64,000 bases of DNA from contig CM065703.1 of assembly GCA_017654935.2 (NCBI GenBank), positions 46,668,612 to 46,732,611 of the forward strand, in the 5' to 3' direction. The position numbers and the translations under genes are program-made. Positions 40,015-51,183 of the stretch are shown here, piece after piece; position 1 is the stretch's first letter; every line of letters begins with the position of its first letter. The notes below the pieces were generated by a model, which worked only from the letters and a program-made list of their open reading frames with translations, was not told where the DNA came from and searched no databases. Source of the DNA: Phymorhynchus buccinoides. Lineage: Eukaryota; Mollusca; Gastropoda; Neogastropoda; Raphitomidae.

Positions 40015-40190
40015 CTTGTGCATGAGTGCGTTCGCGCACGGGACCTCGGTTTTAAGTCTCACCCGAAGGACTAGGCAATAGTAGGAGTAAAGTGTCTTTC
40101 CCAAAGGACACAACACCACGGGTCGACGGAGCTGTGTTCGACCTCTGCACTGGCAAACCGGTTGGATTTCGAGACGTCGACCCTCCCCGT
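40015..40190. mobile_element. Possible tRNA-SINE fragment, reversed
   Basis: 'cgcgcacgggacctcggttt' with 'ctcacccgaaggactaggca' and 'tgttcgacctctgcactggc' looks like a SINE body in inverse orientation to 18700-18750 ('gtcccgtgtgct'). Tentative. Confidence 0.45.
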
Positions 40191-40520
40191 GGGGATACCG
40201 GGGGTCTTTCGTAAAAATAGTTTCCCCACCTTCTGGAAGTTCTGTGCTTGTAATTTCTTCTAATTTGCCACTCTCTTTGACTCTTGCCTTTTCCCTTTGC
40301 TTTCTGTCATCTACTATCTGTCTGACTTAATGGCCCATTCTCCTGACTTTTTTCAACAAAATCTTCCAAATAATTGTTCTCTTTTGAGCTCCTCCGAAAT
40401 CGGAATGTGTCGGCTGTACGCAGAGAAGAGACCAGTGAAAATTGAAAACCAGACACATACGTAAATCACCCATTATGGCCATATGGCCTGGGAACGCAGA
40501 AGAAGAAGAAGAGACGTCGA
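40190..40520 (+). repeat. Dispersed repeat with 'ccttctggaagtt' head, copy 3
   Basis: 'cgtggggataccgggggtct' and 'ccccaccttctggaagttct' head, then a tail shared with 37600-37770. The head also matches the unit amplified at 17525-17960. Confidence 0.8.
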
Positions 40521-40559
40521 CTAACCAACTGAGCCACGGTGCATACAAAAATCTTATTT

Positions 40560-41870
40560 ATTTTAAGACTTTGATGTTATTGTTTCATTGAACTTTGTTT
40601 TGCTTTTAAAATTGGTGTGTGTGTGTGGGGGGTGGGGGGGGGTGGGTGTTGTTTGTTTGTTTGGTGGTGTGTTTTTTAATGAATTATCGGTGTGGTTTTA
40701 CAATAATCAGACCTGTTTACCCCCTACACAAATCTTGAGTGTCTGGATAGCTGAAATGAGTAGTTTTGGTGCAATGAGTAGTTTTGGTGTGTAGTTTTAT
40801 TCCATCAAATAATGTTCAGAGTAGTCATCAAGAATTAAATAACATTATTTTCAGGTTTGAAGAATAGTAGATGTCCAAATTGGACAGGTCTGCGTCAAGG
40901 GAACAAGTACAGAAAGTCATGTGTTGTACTATTTTTTATTTTTTTTTTTATTTACTTTTGTGCACAGAAAAGGCAAGGAATTGTGTTCTGTTCCGATGAT
41001 GGGAGGTGAAATTTTCGCGTGCCTAATAATGTCATAAAAATAATAATAATAATAAACGGATACTTATATAGCACTTTTTATCGAGCACAATGCGCTTTAC
41101 AATCAGTATTGAAACACTCACACACGTACACACACGCGTGACAGACACACACACGCGCGAACGCGTTCTTGCACACAGACATCATCATGATCATCATCAT
41201 CATCTTAGTTTTGTGAAATCATCTAGCGCCATGTATATTCAATGACGATCCTGGTTGTCCTTTGCATCTTGACCGACAAGAGGGGAATCACTATTATTTT
41301 CTTCGAGTGCGGATATGTTGCTTAACGGAAGAGACAGTGACATAAGCTTTAAAAACAAAGACAGTGTAGGGTGCTTGGCAGTGAACGTCTTTGCATTTGG
41401 TAGGAGTGTAAAGAGATGTCTTGGACGAATGCACAACTGCCCATGGTGATAGAAGAGATAAACTTGGTTAACTTGACATTTTTGTTTATTCCTCTCTTTT
41501 TTGGAGTGAGCATGTAACTTGATCATAATCTTTCAAGCGATTTTCTTTACAATTTTAGTGTATGTTTTGTTCAAGGATACATGTTATTTTGTTTTGTTTT
41601 CGTTTTATTTTTATTCGCGTGTTGTTTTAGAGGCATCAGTTTTCTACGTCGATCTGTCGTGTGTTTTAAAATAATTATATTCAGGAGTCTTGAATTCCCT
41701 TGATGATTTCATGTGAATTTATTTTCTGTTTAGACTACAAAGATTCGAGAGAGAGGTCAGGTTTGCAAACAACTGTGTTAATGTTCTTGGATGAGTACAG
41801 TTCACTTTTCTAACTTACTGTTCCCGTTGCTTCGCCCACAAAAGATACTAACTTTATTGTTGCTCGATTC
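40560..41870. other. Intergenic, no supported gene
   Basis: Has GT/GGT simple sequence (40615-40675), a (TAA)n tract followed by 'tatatagcactttttatcga' and 'gcacaatgcgctttacaatc' (41040-41105, a common SINE/LINE tail type), CA-rich sequence and a CAT run (41185-41205). The minus-strand frame of 95 codons at 41239-41526 shows no domain. Confidence 0.45.
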
Positions 41871-42053
41871 AACCCCCGTTCATTGGTGTCCCACAGAAAT
41901 GTTCTATTAATTATTCCATTGTAGAGAACGATGTTGATATCATCCGTCTGCGTCACTGAATCCTGGCTTCTGCCTTCAGGTGATAAAGCTAAATGCGCTG
42001 ATCTCTCTCCCCCTGGCTACAAAACCATCTCCCAAACTCAGTCTAAAACCGGA

Positions 42054-42199
42054 CGGTATTCACGTTGAGATAGCATGAGACTTAGCATGATGCTAACTTA
42101 GAAGCTCTTCCAATGTCCTATAGGATTTAATAGGACTTTTGGAAGAGCTTCTAAGTTAGCATCATGCTAAGTCTCATGCTATCTCGACATGAATACCGT
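42054..42199. mobile_element. Palindromic foldback element, copy 3 (near-perfect)
   Basis: About 146 bp that is almost one perfect hairpin: outer arms 'cggtattcacgttgagatag' / 'ctatctcgacatgaataccg', inner arms 'gcatgatgctaacttagaag' / 'cttctaagttagcatcatgc'. Inserted in the LINE at 41870-44232. The freshest copy of the family. Confidence 0.92.
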
Positions 42200-43809
42200 A
42201 CCATCTACCATCATCTCTCTTCTCCCAGTGCCTTGATGATCTCCTTCCTTACTTTACATCCATCATCAATGAGTCTCTATGTTCTGGCCGCTTTCCATCT
42301 CATTTAAAATCTGCAGTTGCCAAACCTAGTCTCGATCCTGAACATCTAAAGAATTATCGGCCCGTCTCTAATCTTTCATTCCTTTCTAAACTCATGGAAA
42401 AGGTGGTTCTTAAACAGCTGTCTGACCATCTTCATGTAAACGATCTTTTCTATCCAAACCAGTCTGCTTATCGAGCAGGTCACCGTATTGAGACAGCCCT
42501 CTTGAAGATAACGAACGATGTACTTACTGCCTTGGATGAAAGCAAGGTTCCCCTTCTCTCTCAAGATGCCCTGAAGACTCTAGTCTGTGCTTTTGTTCTG
42601 TCTGGCCTTGACTACTGTAACTCACTTCTTGCTGGCTGTCCGTCAACTCTCATCTCTAAGTTCCAACGGGTCTAGAATAATGCTGCTCGTCTCATTTCTC
42701 GCTCCCCTAGGTACGATCACGATCAGTCTCCCTTATATCTGATCTCTCTGATCTTCTTCATATCTATGTCCCAGCTCGCCAACTACGTTCGTCTTCTGAT
42801 TCTCGTCTCCTTTCCCTTCTCTCCATCCGTCTCAAATCTGCTGGCCAACGTTCTTTTTCCTGTCAAGCACCATCTCTTTGGAATTCTCTGCCTTCTCCTC
42901 TCCGACACTCCAACTCGGTCTCATCATTCAAAACCTCTCTTAAAACCCATCTTTTCCCTGCTGCGCCCTAAATATTTGATCAGTTGTCTATCGTCGTGTG
43001 CACGTGAGGGAAGATTGATTTAAGAGGTTTGTGCTGTGTTTTGTGGTGTGTGTGGTGTCTCCCGGTGTGTGCGAATGCATGTGTGGGTTTTGGTTTTGTG
43101 GGTTATGTGTGCATGCATGTGTATGTGTGTGTCTACTGTCTGTATGCATGTGTGTGTATCTGTTTAATTGTACGTGTATCCTCTAATGTTTGTGTATGTG
43201 TGTGTTGGTGTATGTTGTCAGTCCGTGCAACTCAGTTGCTATCCTTATTCATTTCACTATATCCCGGCTCTCCTAGTCTCATTATTTCAATCTTCGTTTA
43301 ACCCGTTTTGTTTTTAATTCATTTTAGTGTGTGCGTTTCGTTTTTCTTTCTTCTTTTTGACACGTTTTCTCACAAAAAGTTATGCACAGATTTTTGCCTT
43401 GATGCAGATGAGATTCTACAGAGAGAATAAAACTTTACAAAAATGTGTTATTAAGAAGGGCAGAGTTTTTTTGTTTTTTGTTTAAATGTCAAGTATAACA
43501 CAGTATTACCACAATCACATTACTCTGTAGACACATTTGTATTGTTAAAAATTCGGGGCTTTCCTGGTGTTGCACTGCCTCCGGGCATTGCCTCCAGGAT
43601 TGTTCCCACCATCGTTATATCTACTAATGTCTCTGTTCCAGAGCGAAGCTGGCAATGTTAGACAAGTGACTGCTCTCTACAATGTTTTTTAAAATTTATA
43701 TTCCACTCAGTTTCGAGGGTCACTAGAAAGTGGATTCCAGGGACAGGGTATAATTTTTAACTGTTTCCAAGGACAAATACCCCTTACGTGGGACGGTAAG
43801 CAGCCCTGG

Positions 43810-43925
43810 CTTAGGCAGTTGTGTGTGTGTGTGCGTGTGTGTGTGTGTGTGTCTCAGTGCTGTGTGTATGACACCCCCCCCCCCCCCCTGCGTCACCCTC
43901 TTCCCACCATCTCCCCTTCTTCGTT

Positions 43926-43970
<45 letters not shown>

Positions 43971-44010
43971 AGTGCGAGTGTGTGTGTGTGTGTAAGACCC
44001 CCCCCCCCCC
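43810..44010. repeat. Microsatellite cluster (GT)n, C-tracts, (CT)n
   Basis: (GT)n at 43820-43855, C14 at 43875-43888, (CT)n at 43929-43966, (GT)n again at 43977-43992 and C16 at 43998-44013, inside the 3' UTR-like part of the LINE. Confidence 0.93.
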
Positions 44011-44237
44011 CCTTCCCCGCATCACCTTCCCACATTGTCTTGTTTCCGTTTTTGTTTGTTTTGTAGTCAAGTCAACATTTTATTTCCAGATGGAACATTG
44101 AATAAGCAAATAATTTTTTTTTTCCCATCATGATTGTTGAGAGTGTGCGCGTGTGTGAACGGGAATGTTTGTAGTTCTTTGTAAAGCGCCGTGGATACAC
44201 TTTTATAGATATGTGCGCTATATAAGTGCCATTTCCA

Positions 44238-45885
44238 AAGGGATTAGTTGGTTGATTTGTGAATGAGTAAGATGCTCAAACTATGGTCCATCTGTACTGA
44301 GCTCTGAGTCCAAAGGGATCAGTTGGTTGATTTGTGAATGAGTAAGATGCTCAAACTATGGTCCATCTGTACTGAGCTCTGAGTCCCAAGGGATTAGTTG
44401 GTTGATTTGTGAATGAGTAAGATGCTCAAACTATGGTCCATCTGTACTGAGGTCTGAGTCCCAAGGGATTAGTTGGTTGATTTGTGAATGAGTAAGATGC
44501 TAAAACTATGGTCCATCTGTACTGAGCTCTGAGTCCCAAGGGATTAGTTGGTTGATTTGTGAATGAGTAAGATGCTCAAACTATGGTCCATCTGTACTGA
44601 GCTCTGAGTCCCAAGGGATTAGTTGGTTGATTTGTGAATGAGTAAGATGCTCAAACTATGGTCCATCTGTACTGAGCTCTGAGTCCAAAGGGACTAGTTG
44701 GATGATTTGTGAATGAGTAAGATGCTCAAACTATGGTCCATCTGTACTGAGCTCTGAGTCCAAAGGGATCAGTTGGTTGATTTGTGAATGAGTAAGATGC
44801 TCAAACTATGGTCCATCTGTACTGAGCTCTGAGTCCAAAGGGACTAGTTGGATGATTTGTGAATGAGTAAGATGCTCAAACTATGGTCCATCTGTACTGA
44901 GCTCTGAGTCCAAAGGGATCAGTTGGTTGATTTGTGAATGAGTAAGATGCTCAAACTATGGTCCATCTGTACTGAGCTCTGAGTCCCAAGGGATCAGTTG
45001 GTTGATTTGTGAATGAGTAAGATGCTCAAACTATGGTCCATCTGTACTGAGCTCTGAGTCCAAAGGGACTAGTTGGATGATTTGTGAATGAGTAAGATGC
45101 TCAAACTATGGTCCATCTGTACTGAGCTCTGAGTCCCAAGGGATTAGTTGGTTGATTTGTGAATGAGTAAGATGCTCAAACAATGGTCCATCTGTACTGA
45201 GCTCTGAGTCCCAAGGGATCAGTTGGTTGATTTGTGAATGAGTAAGATGCTCAAACTATGGTCCATCTGTACTGAGCTCTGAGTCCCAAGGGATTAGTTG
45301 GTTGATTTGTGAATGAGTAAGATGCTCAAACTATGGTCCATCTGTACTGAGCTCTGAGTCCCAAGGGATTAGTTGGTTGATTTGTGAATGAGTAAGATGC
45401 TCAAACTATGGTCCATCTGTACTGAGGTCTGAGTCCCAAGGGATTAGTTGGTTGATTTGTGAATGAGTAAGATGCTCAAACTATGGTCCATCTGTACTGA
45501 GCTCTGAGTCCCAAGGGATTAGTTGGTTGATTTGTGAATGAGTAAGATGCTCAAACTATGGTCCATCTGTACTGAGGTCTGAGTCCCAAGGGATTAGTTG
45601 GTTGATTTGTGAATGAGTAAGATGCTCAAACTATGGTCCATCTGTACTGAGCTCTGAGTCCAAAGGGACTAGTTGGATGATTTGTGAATGAGTAAGATGC
45701 TCAAACTACGGCCCATCTGTACTGGGCTCTGGGTCCAAAGGGACTAGTTGGATGATTTGTGAATGAGTAAGATACTCAAACTACGGCCCATCTGTACTGG
45801 GCTCTGGGTCCAAAGGGACTAGTTGGATGATTTGTGAATGAGTAAGATTCCCAAACTACGGCCTGTCTGTACTGGCTCCAAGTGC
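44238..45885. repeat. 75-bp satellite array
   Basis: About 22 units of 75 bp ('ccaagggattagttggttga', 'tttgtgaatgagtaagatgc', 'tcaaactatggtccatctgt', 'actgagctctgagt'). Very homogeneous except the last three units, which carry shared changes (ctacggcccatctg, actgggctctgggtc). It starts directly at the 3' end of the L2-like LINE. Confidence 0.97.
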
Positions 45886-45889
45886 CGCA

Positions 45890-46640
45890 GCTAAAGGGAT
45901 TACTGGTCAGTGTGCTGATCTCGATGAAGACATTTTTTTCTATATGCCTCCTTGATTACTAATACACGTTGTGTTATTTAATAGTACCATCAGACCTTTC
46001 TAAACGAAGATGATCTTTCCAAATTGAGTTTTCTTGCTGTGTGATGTTTCACACCTATATTTTGTAGACCAATTTTTTTAATAATACATTTACTCTTTTA
46101 CTTACTCATGATCTCTTTAACAGTTAACTGGCACGTTCATGATATAATGCCTGACTGCAAATTGTTGACCAAGATCAAAATGAAGTGATTTGCGCTGTGT
46201 CTTAGAGCCCACATTCCATTCATTAAGCATGGTATGAATGCAGTGCGTCTTGGTGCAAGGAGAGACTCGCACAGCTTATGCATAGCCTGCTTCGATTGCT
46301 AGGTTTTAGTTTTTGATCAGAGTTGTTTTCGTAGTTGTTAGTTTCTTTATTACTTTTTTTCATAAACCCTTCAAATATTAAAAGGATCTCTTGACAAGTC
46401 AAAAGGACTTGCTGAATTAAAGCACTTAAAAGGCCTGATGACCAAAAAACAATTCATGAAAGGCACCCGGGAACCCTGCTCTATAATGATGGGGGAGTGA
46501 AGTTATTACCCAAAGTTGAAAGTCAAAGACGTTTATTTGGAATTGTTCAGTTAATCCAGAATGACAGTGAACAGAATAATGATGTTGAATTAGCTTCGGT
46601 GACTTCTGTGACAGAGGATCAGGTGTCGGCGTTTCTGGTT
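45890..46640. other. Intergenic, nothing recognised
   Basis: AT-rich sequence without open frames or repeats I can name. Confidence 0.4.
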
Positions 46641-46779
46641 ATTTATCAACAACAAAAAAGTTTAAAGTAATGAACTGACTGGTGGTGAGCGTCTATTGTG
46701 TTGTATGGAAGGTGAAACAAAGCACGGAGTTGTGTGTGTGTGAGTTTCCGTGCAAACAAGAAAATCAAATAAAGCACAG

Positions 46780-46923
<144 letters not shown>

Positions 46924-47118
46924 GTCTGTGGGTGCATGCATGTGGCACACAAAGGATGTACAAAACTACAATAGACACATACAAGGACTTTTTACAACTC
47001 TCACCCACGACACTGAATTGCATTCTCAGGCTATCGGTCCAATCCTTCATCAGAAGAGTAAACTTCAAACACCGATATCCACCCAGTAAACTTCATGTTC
47101 TCATTACATGGAAATCAT

Positions 47119-47290
47119 GTTAGTAAGAAATCAAAGTCAGTTTGAGCAAAACTGCGGCATTAAAATACACAATCCAGTAGCCATCTGAAGGCAGTGAAGT
47201 ACTGAAGTTGTCTTCCGATGGCCACTGGATTTTAATTTTGTATTTTAATGCCGCAGTTTTGCTCAAACTGACTTTGATTCCTTACTAACA
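47119..47290. mobile_element. Foldback element (distinct family)
   Basis: Arms of about 60 bp: left 'gttagtaagaaatcaaagtc' + 'agtttgagcaaaactgcggc' + 'attaaaata', right 'tattttaatgccgcagtttt' + 'gctcaaactgactttgattc'. A second inner pair 'ccagtagccatctgaaggca' / 'ccgatggccactgga'. Non-coding. Confidence 0.88.
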
Positions 47291-47664
47291 ACTGAACCCC
47301 TCCAGGACTTCACTGCCTTAGGTTAACTCCATTACTGGCCTGGGGCTGCCTAGAAACAAATGTTATAACAAATAAGAAGCGCAACAACACTCACTCTGCC
47401 AAGGATTCAGTTTGGACAACATTACAGGTTGATCCGAGTTTATTGTTCGCTTTGAAATCGCGGTCACTTGCATGAAAATCAGAATCATTAGTCTCCTTAT
47501 TACTATCACTGTTAAAGAAAACGTATTGGAGTATTTTCTGAGGCTTGGCCGATTTGTCCATATTTTTAACATTACAAATGAAGATAGAAGCACCAAACAT
47601 CAGTAAAACGAAAGCTGGGACAGTGATGCAGAGATGTAACTGGAAACACGTGGTTGGGATTGAA

Positions 47665-48063
47665 AAACAACATGGATGTAGACAGGTTTTAGACTAAAAA
47701 CAACATGGATGTAGACAGGTTTTAGACTAAACACAACATGGATGTAGACAGGTTTTAGACTAAACACAACATGGATGTAGACAGGTTTTAGACTAAACAC
47801 AACATGGATGTAGACAGGTTTTAGACTAAACACAACATGGGTGTAGACAGGTTTTAGACTAAACACAACATGGATGTAGACAGGTTTTAGACTAAACACA
47901 ACATGGATGTAGACAGGTTTTAGACTAAACACAACATGGGTGTAGACAGGTTTTAGACTAAACACAACATGGATGTAGACAGGTTTTAGACTAAACACAA
48001 CATGGATGTAGACAGGTTTTAGACTAAACACAACATGGATGTAGACAGGTTTTAGACTAAACA
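47665..48063. repeat. 33-bp minisatellite
   Basis: Twelve units of 33 bp ('acaacatggatgtagacagg', 'ttttagactaaac'), almost identical. The period is a multiple of 3, so a 154-codon minus-strand frame of the repeat VFSLKPVYIHV is open. There is no supporting gene context and the frame ends at the array edges. Confidence 0.96.
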
Positions 48064-48950
48064 AATCGCAGTTCCGAGAATAGTCGTAAGTAGGCCCTGA
48101 CTGGTGTTCTCCTGTTCAGAGAATAGTCGTAAGTAGGCCCTGACTGGCGTTCTCCTGTTCCGAGAATACTCGTAAGTAGGCCCTGACTGGTGTTCTCCTG
48201 TTCCGAGAATACTCGTAAGTAGGCCCTGACTGGCGTTCTCCTGTTCAGAGAATACTCGTAAGTAGGCCCTGACTGGCGTTCTCCTGTTCCGAGAATACTC
48301 GTAAGTAGGCCCTGACTGGCGTTCTCCTGTTCAGAGAATAGTCGTAAGTAGGCCCTGACTGGCGTTCTCCTGTTCAGAGAATACTCGTAAGTAGGCCCTG
48401 ACTGGTGTTCTCCTGTTCAGAGAATACTCGTAAGTAGGCCCTGACTGGCGTTCTCCTGTTCCGAGAATACTCGTAAGTAGGCCCTGACTGGCGTTCTCCT
48501 GTTCCGAGAATACTCGTAAGTAGGCCCTGACTGGCGTTCTCCTGTTCAGAGAATACTCGTAAGTAGGCCCTGACTGGTGTTCTCCTGTTCCGAGAATACT
48601 CGTAAGTAGGCCCTGACTGGCGTTCTCCTGTTCAGAGAATAGTCGTAAGTAGGCCCTGACTGGCGTTCTCCTGTTCAGAGAATAGTCGTAAGTAGGCCCT
48701 GACTGGTGTTCTCCTGTTCAGAGAATACTCGTAAGTAGGCCCTGACTGGTGTTCTCCTGTTCCGAGAATACTCGTAAGTAGGCCCTGACTGGCGTTCTCC
48801 TGTTCAGAGAATACTCGTAAGTAGGCCCTGACTGGTGTTCTCCTGTTCAGAGAATACTCGTAAGTAGGCCCTGACTGGTGTTCTCCTGTTCAGAGAATAG
48901 TCGTAAGTAGGCCCTGACTGGCGTTCTCCTGTTCAGAGTATACTCGTAAT
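48064..48950. repeat. 43-bp minisatellite
   Basis: About 20 units of 43 bp ('gttc(a/c)gagaata(c/g)tcgtaag', 'taggccctgactgg(c/t)gttct', 'cct') directly abutting the 33-bp array. Three polymorphic sites (a/c, c/g and c/t) vary independently along the array. Each unit contains GTAAGT. Confidence 0.96.
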
Positions 48951-50065
48951 TCGTCCGGAATGAGCTAAAGCTTGTAAAAGGCATCCACTAGTTCATTAAT
49001 GTAAAACTTAATTTTGGTGTTGATATTTGTTTCCAAGTTGAAAACCCAAACAGAAAATGGTGGATATCAGTACTGTACAAAGAAGTTTGCCTCCTCCAGA
49101 CTTAAGATTTGACTTTTTCCTCAGCTCATCACTCAAGCCACACTATCAATTCTCTTTCACACAAGCACCAGCATTCCATATGATCATCTCTCATACATTT
49201 AACACACTCAGTGAAGCAAAAATGTAAAGACAACCATAGTAATTTAATTCAATTAAACATCAGCTTCAATTACATGTCACAATCCACATTCCAATCCATT
49301 GAAATCAAACACAAAACAGAGTAATCAAAAGATTCACCCCTTACTGTGCACAACATCAATAATAGTATGCAGTACAAAGTTATTTTCCCATCAAATATTC
49401 TAAAATGGTTTACCATAGAACACAATGAGTTTCCTAGCAGAACACCAAAATATTTTTTTCATAAAGTACACAAAAATGATTCACATATAATATTTAGCGC
49501 AAGATACAAAAAATCGCCCACAATATTTCAAGATAAGCGAAATTGTGTTTGATGCGTTCACACAAAAACTATTTTTTAAAAATGTAGTACAGAGAACAAA
49601 GATAATTAACATAGTTATACTTTATACATTAAAAAAAATCAATGTAACTGCACCAATAGCCACTGTTGCAGAAGAAAAATACAAATGTTACAAGTTTCGG
49701 CCTGTACATAACAACAAAAGATCTACTCAATTCATGTCTGTAGCCAAGGGAAAAATCGAATCTGACAAGTTGATAATGCCGAAGAACTAACAGTTTCGAG
49801 TTTTGTTTTTATTTTGACCACCTGGTTTACACATCAACGCCCGTCATTACATATACATATATCCTGTCACACTACAACAAAAAAGCAAACACAATTTTTT
49901 AAAAAGCAAAGATTAGCAAATCCACACATTCGATTCTTTTTTTTACTCAACAAAGTTCAGAATAACCGAAGAAATAAACCGAACCGAACCACTGGCAGTA
50001 CTGAATTGAAGCAGTTTAGAAAGAGGAAGAATTCTAAGCCATACACCACATTCATCCCACAAAAG
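48951..50065. other. AT-rich intergenic
   Basis: Small open frames (65-86 codons) without domain signal. No repeats recognised. Confidence 0.45.
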
Positions 50066-50125
50066 TTTGATTAAGATTAAGATTAAAATTATAGCCCCGT
50101 CGACAACTAAGGCCATGTCGGGGCT
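50066..50125 (-). repeat. LINE 3'-end fragment with (GATTAA)n tail
   Basis: 'gattaagattaagattaaaa' then 'ttatagccccgtcgacaact' and 'aaggccatgtcggggct' is the reverse complement of the 3' terminus also present at 60508, 62232 and (forward) 63942. The repeated GATTAA is the tail. Confidence 0.8.
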
Positions 50126-50367
50126 TGTGTGTGCGTGTATATGTATGTATGTATGTATGAATGGTTACGGGGGACTACGGTTTGGGCACATTCGCTTGAA
50201 CAGACAAACACATTTTACAGTTTCTTCTTATGTAGCTGATATCTGTTATGTTGCAGATGGCTAACAACACTCTCCCTACCCCCCCACCTTACCACCACAC
50301 AAACTCTGACCACAATCGCAATTCCAAATATTCCTATGATACCTCATGATCAAGCCGCCCGCCACCA

Positions 50368-50368
<1 letters not shown>

Positions 50369-50428
<60 letters not shown>

Positions 50429-50447
50429 ACCCCCCCCCCCCCCCCCC
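50369..50447. repeat. poly-C tract
   Basis: Nearly 80 C with one A, just upstream of the virus-like cassette. Likely a sequencing/assembly weak point, and a possible junction where the capsid gene's 5' part was lost. Confidence 0.9.
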
Positions 50448-50639
50448 ATCACTAACCCATGACTCTACGCTACAGGCCTTCACGCACCACCTGTGACACT
50501 TTCAAGTCCAGGGTGTCCTTGGCTGGTGTTTTCGTATGTAGTAATACCTGGCTTATTAAAGACACTATGGTATTGTCGCACTGGGTAGAGAGCCCGCAGT
50601 TAAGTGGACAGTCAACAGTGCGAACGTGTCTGATGGCTT

Positions 50640-51179
50640 ATGCAGGGGGTGATGAAGAACTTTTCTATCCCGGCCCAGAACTTGAGCGCCGTGCAAGACA
50701 ATCTGTTTTTGAACCAGACCCCCAACAAACTGGTCATCGCCATCGCGGACAGCGAGGCCGCCAACGGTCATTTTCGCAGAAACCCGTTCGACTTCCAACA
50801 CCACCAGCTGAACTACCTGGGGATCACCGTCGACGGTAAAAACGTCCCGGGAAAACCCTTGACCCCCGACTTTGAGAGACATCAGACTATCAGGTCTTAC
50901 CTCACCACCCTGGAAGGCGTCGGAGCTCTGCATCGGGACGTGGGAGCGAGTTTCACTAAGGAAGATTTCGAAGCGGGCTACTCCATTTTCTGTTTCGATT
51001 TGAGCCCCAGTCTGTTGGACGGCGATCAGTTTGAGCTGCTACGATCCCGCCCCCTGCGCCTGGAACTGAAGTTTAATCAGCCCCTCGCGAGACCCGTGAT
51101 GGTTTGGGTGTATGGGGAACTGGACGCCCTGATCGAAATCGACCAGTCTAGGCAGGTCCTGACCGACTTCACGGTGTAA
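50640..51179 (+). pseudogene. Capsid-like (F54H12.2-type) protein, C-terminal part
   Basis: 179-codon ORF with good coding character: 'MKNFSIPAQNLSAVQDNLFL', 'NGHFRRNPFDFQHHQLNYLG', 'GKPLTPDFERHQTIRSYLTT', 'EAGYSIFCFDLSPSLLDGDQ' and 'MVWVYGELDALIEIDQSRQV'. This pattern is the C-terminal part of the animal-genome family annotated as uncharacterised F54H12.2-like, usually several hundred residues long, which I interpret as a virus-derived jelly-roll capsid-like protein (inference; the sequence shows only the family resemblance and the viral-type neighbours). TGA at 50631 precedes the ATG in frame and no upstream half is visible, so the gene is 5'-truncated unless 'gcttatgcag' is a splice acceptor. 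Its stop lies 4 nt before the protease ATG. Confidence 0.72.
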
Positions 51180-51183
51180 AAAA

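Larger units (their letters stand above)
41870..44232 (+). pseudogene. L2/CR1-like LINE, internally deleted
   Basis: Plus-strand remnants in order: APE endonuclease piece at about 41930-42050 ('ENDVDII', then after a frameshift 'CVTESWLLPSGDKAKCADLS' and PPGYKTIS); RT fingers at 42240-42530 ('NYRPVSNLSFLSKLMEKVVL', 'YPNQSAYRAGHRIETALLKI'); then a jump straight to 'SGLDYCNSLLAGCPSTLISK' with FQRV and an amber stop, then NNAARLI; and a frame-shifted C-terminus at 42770-42970 ('YVPARQLRSSSDSRLLSLLS', 'APSLWNSLPSPLRHSNSVSS'). The palm with the YADD box is missing between 42540 and 42560. The 3' end at 44178-44232 ('tgtaaagcgccgtggataca', 'gcgctatataagtgcc') is the usual L2/CR1 tail. A foldback element is inserted at 42054. 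Not functional. Confidence 0.85.

Noticed and set aside
47600..48064. 154-codon minus ORF of 11-residue repeats (VFSLKPVYIHV)
   Set aside because: Open only because the satellite unit is 33 bp; ends at array borders; no promoter, signal or homologous context.
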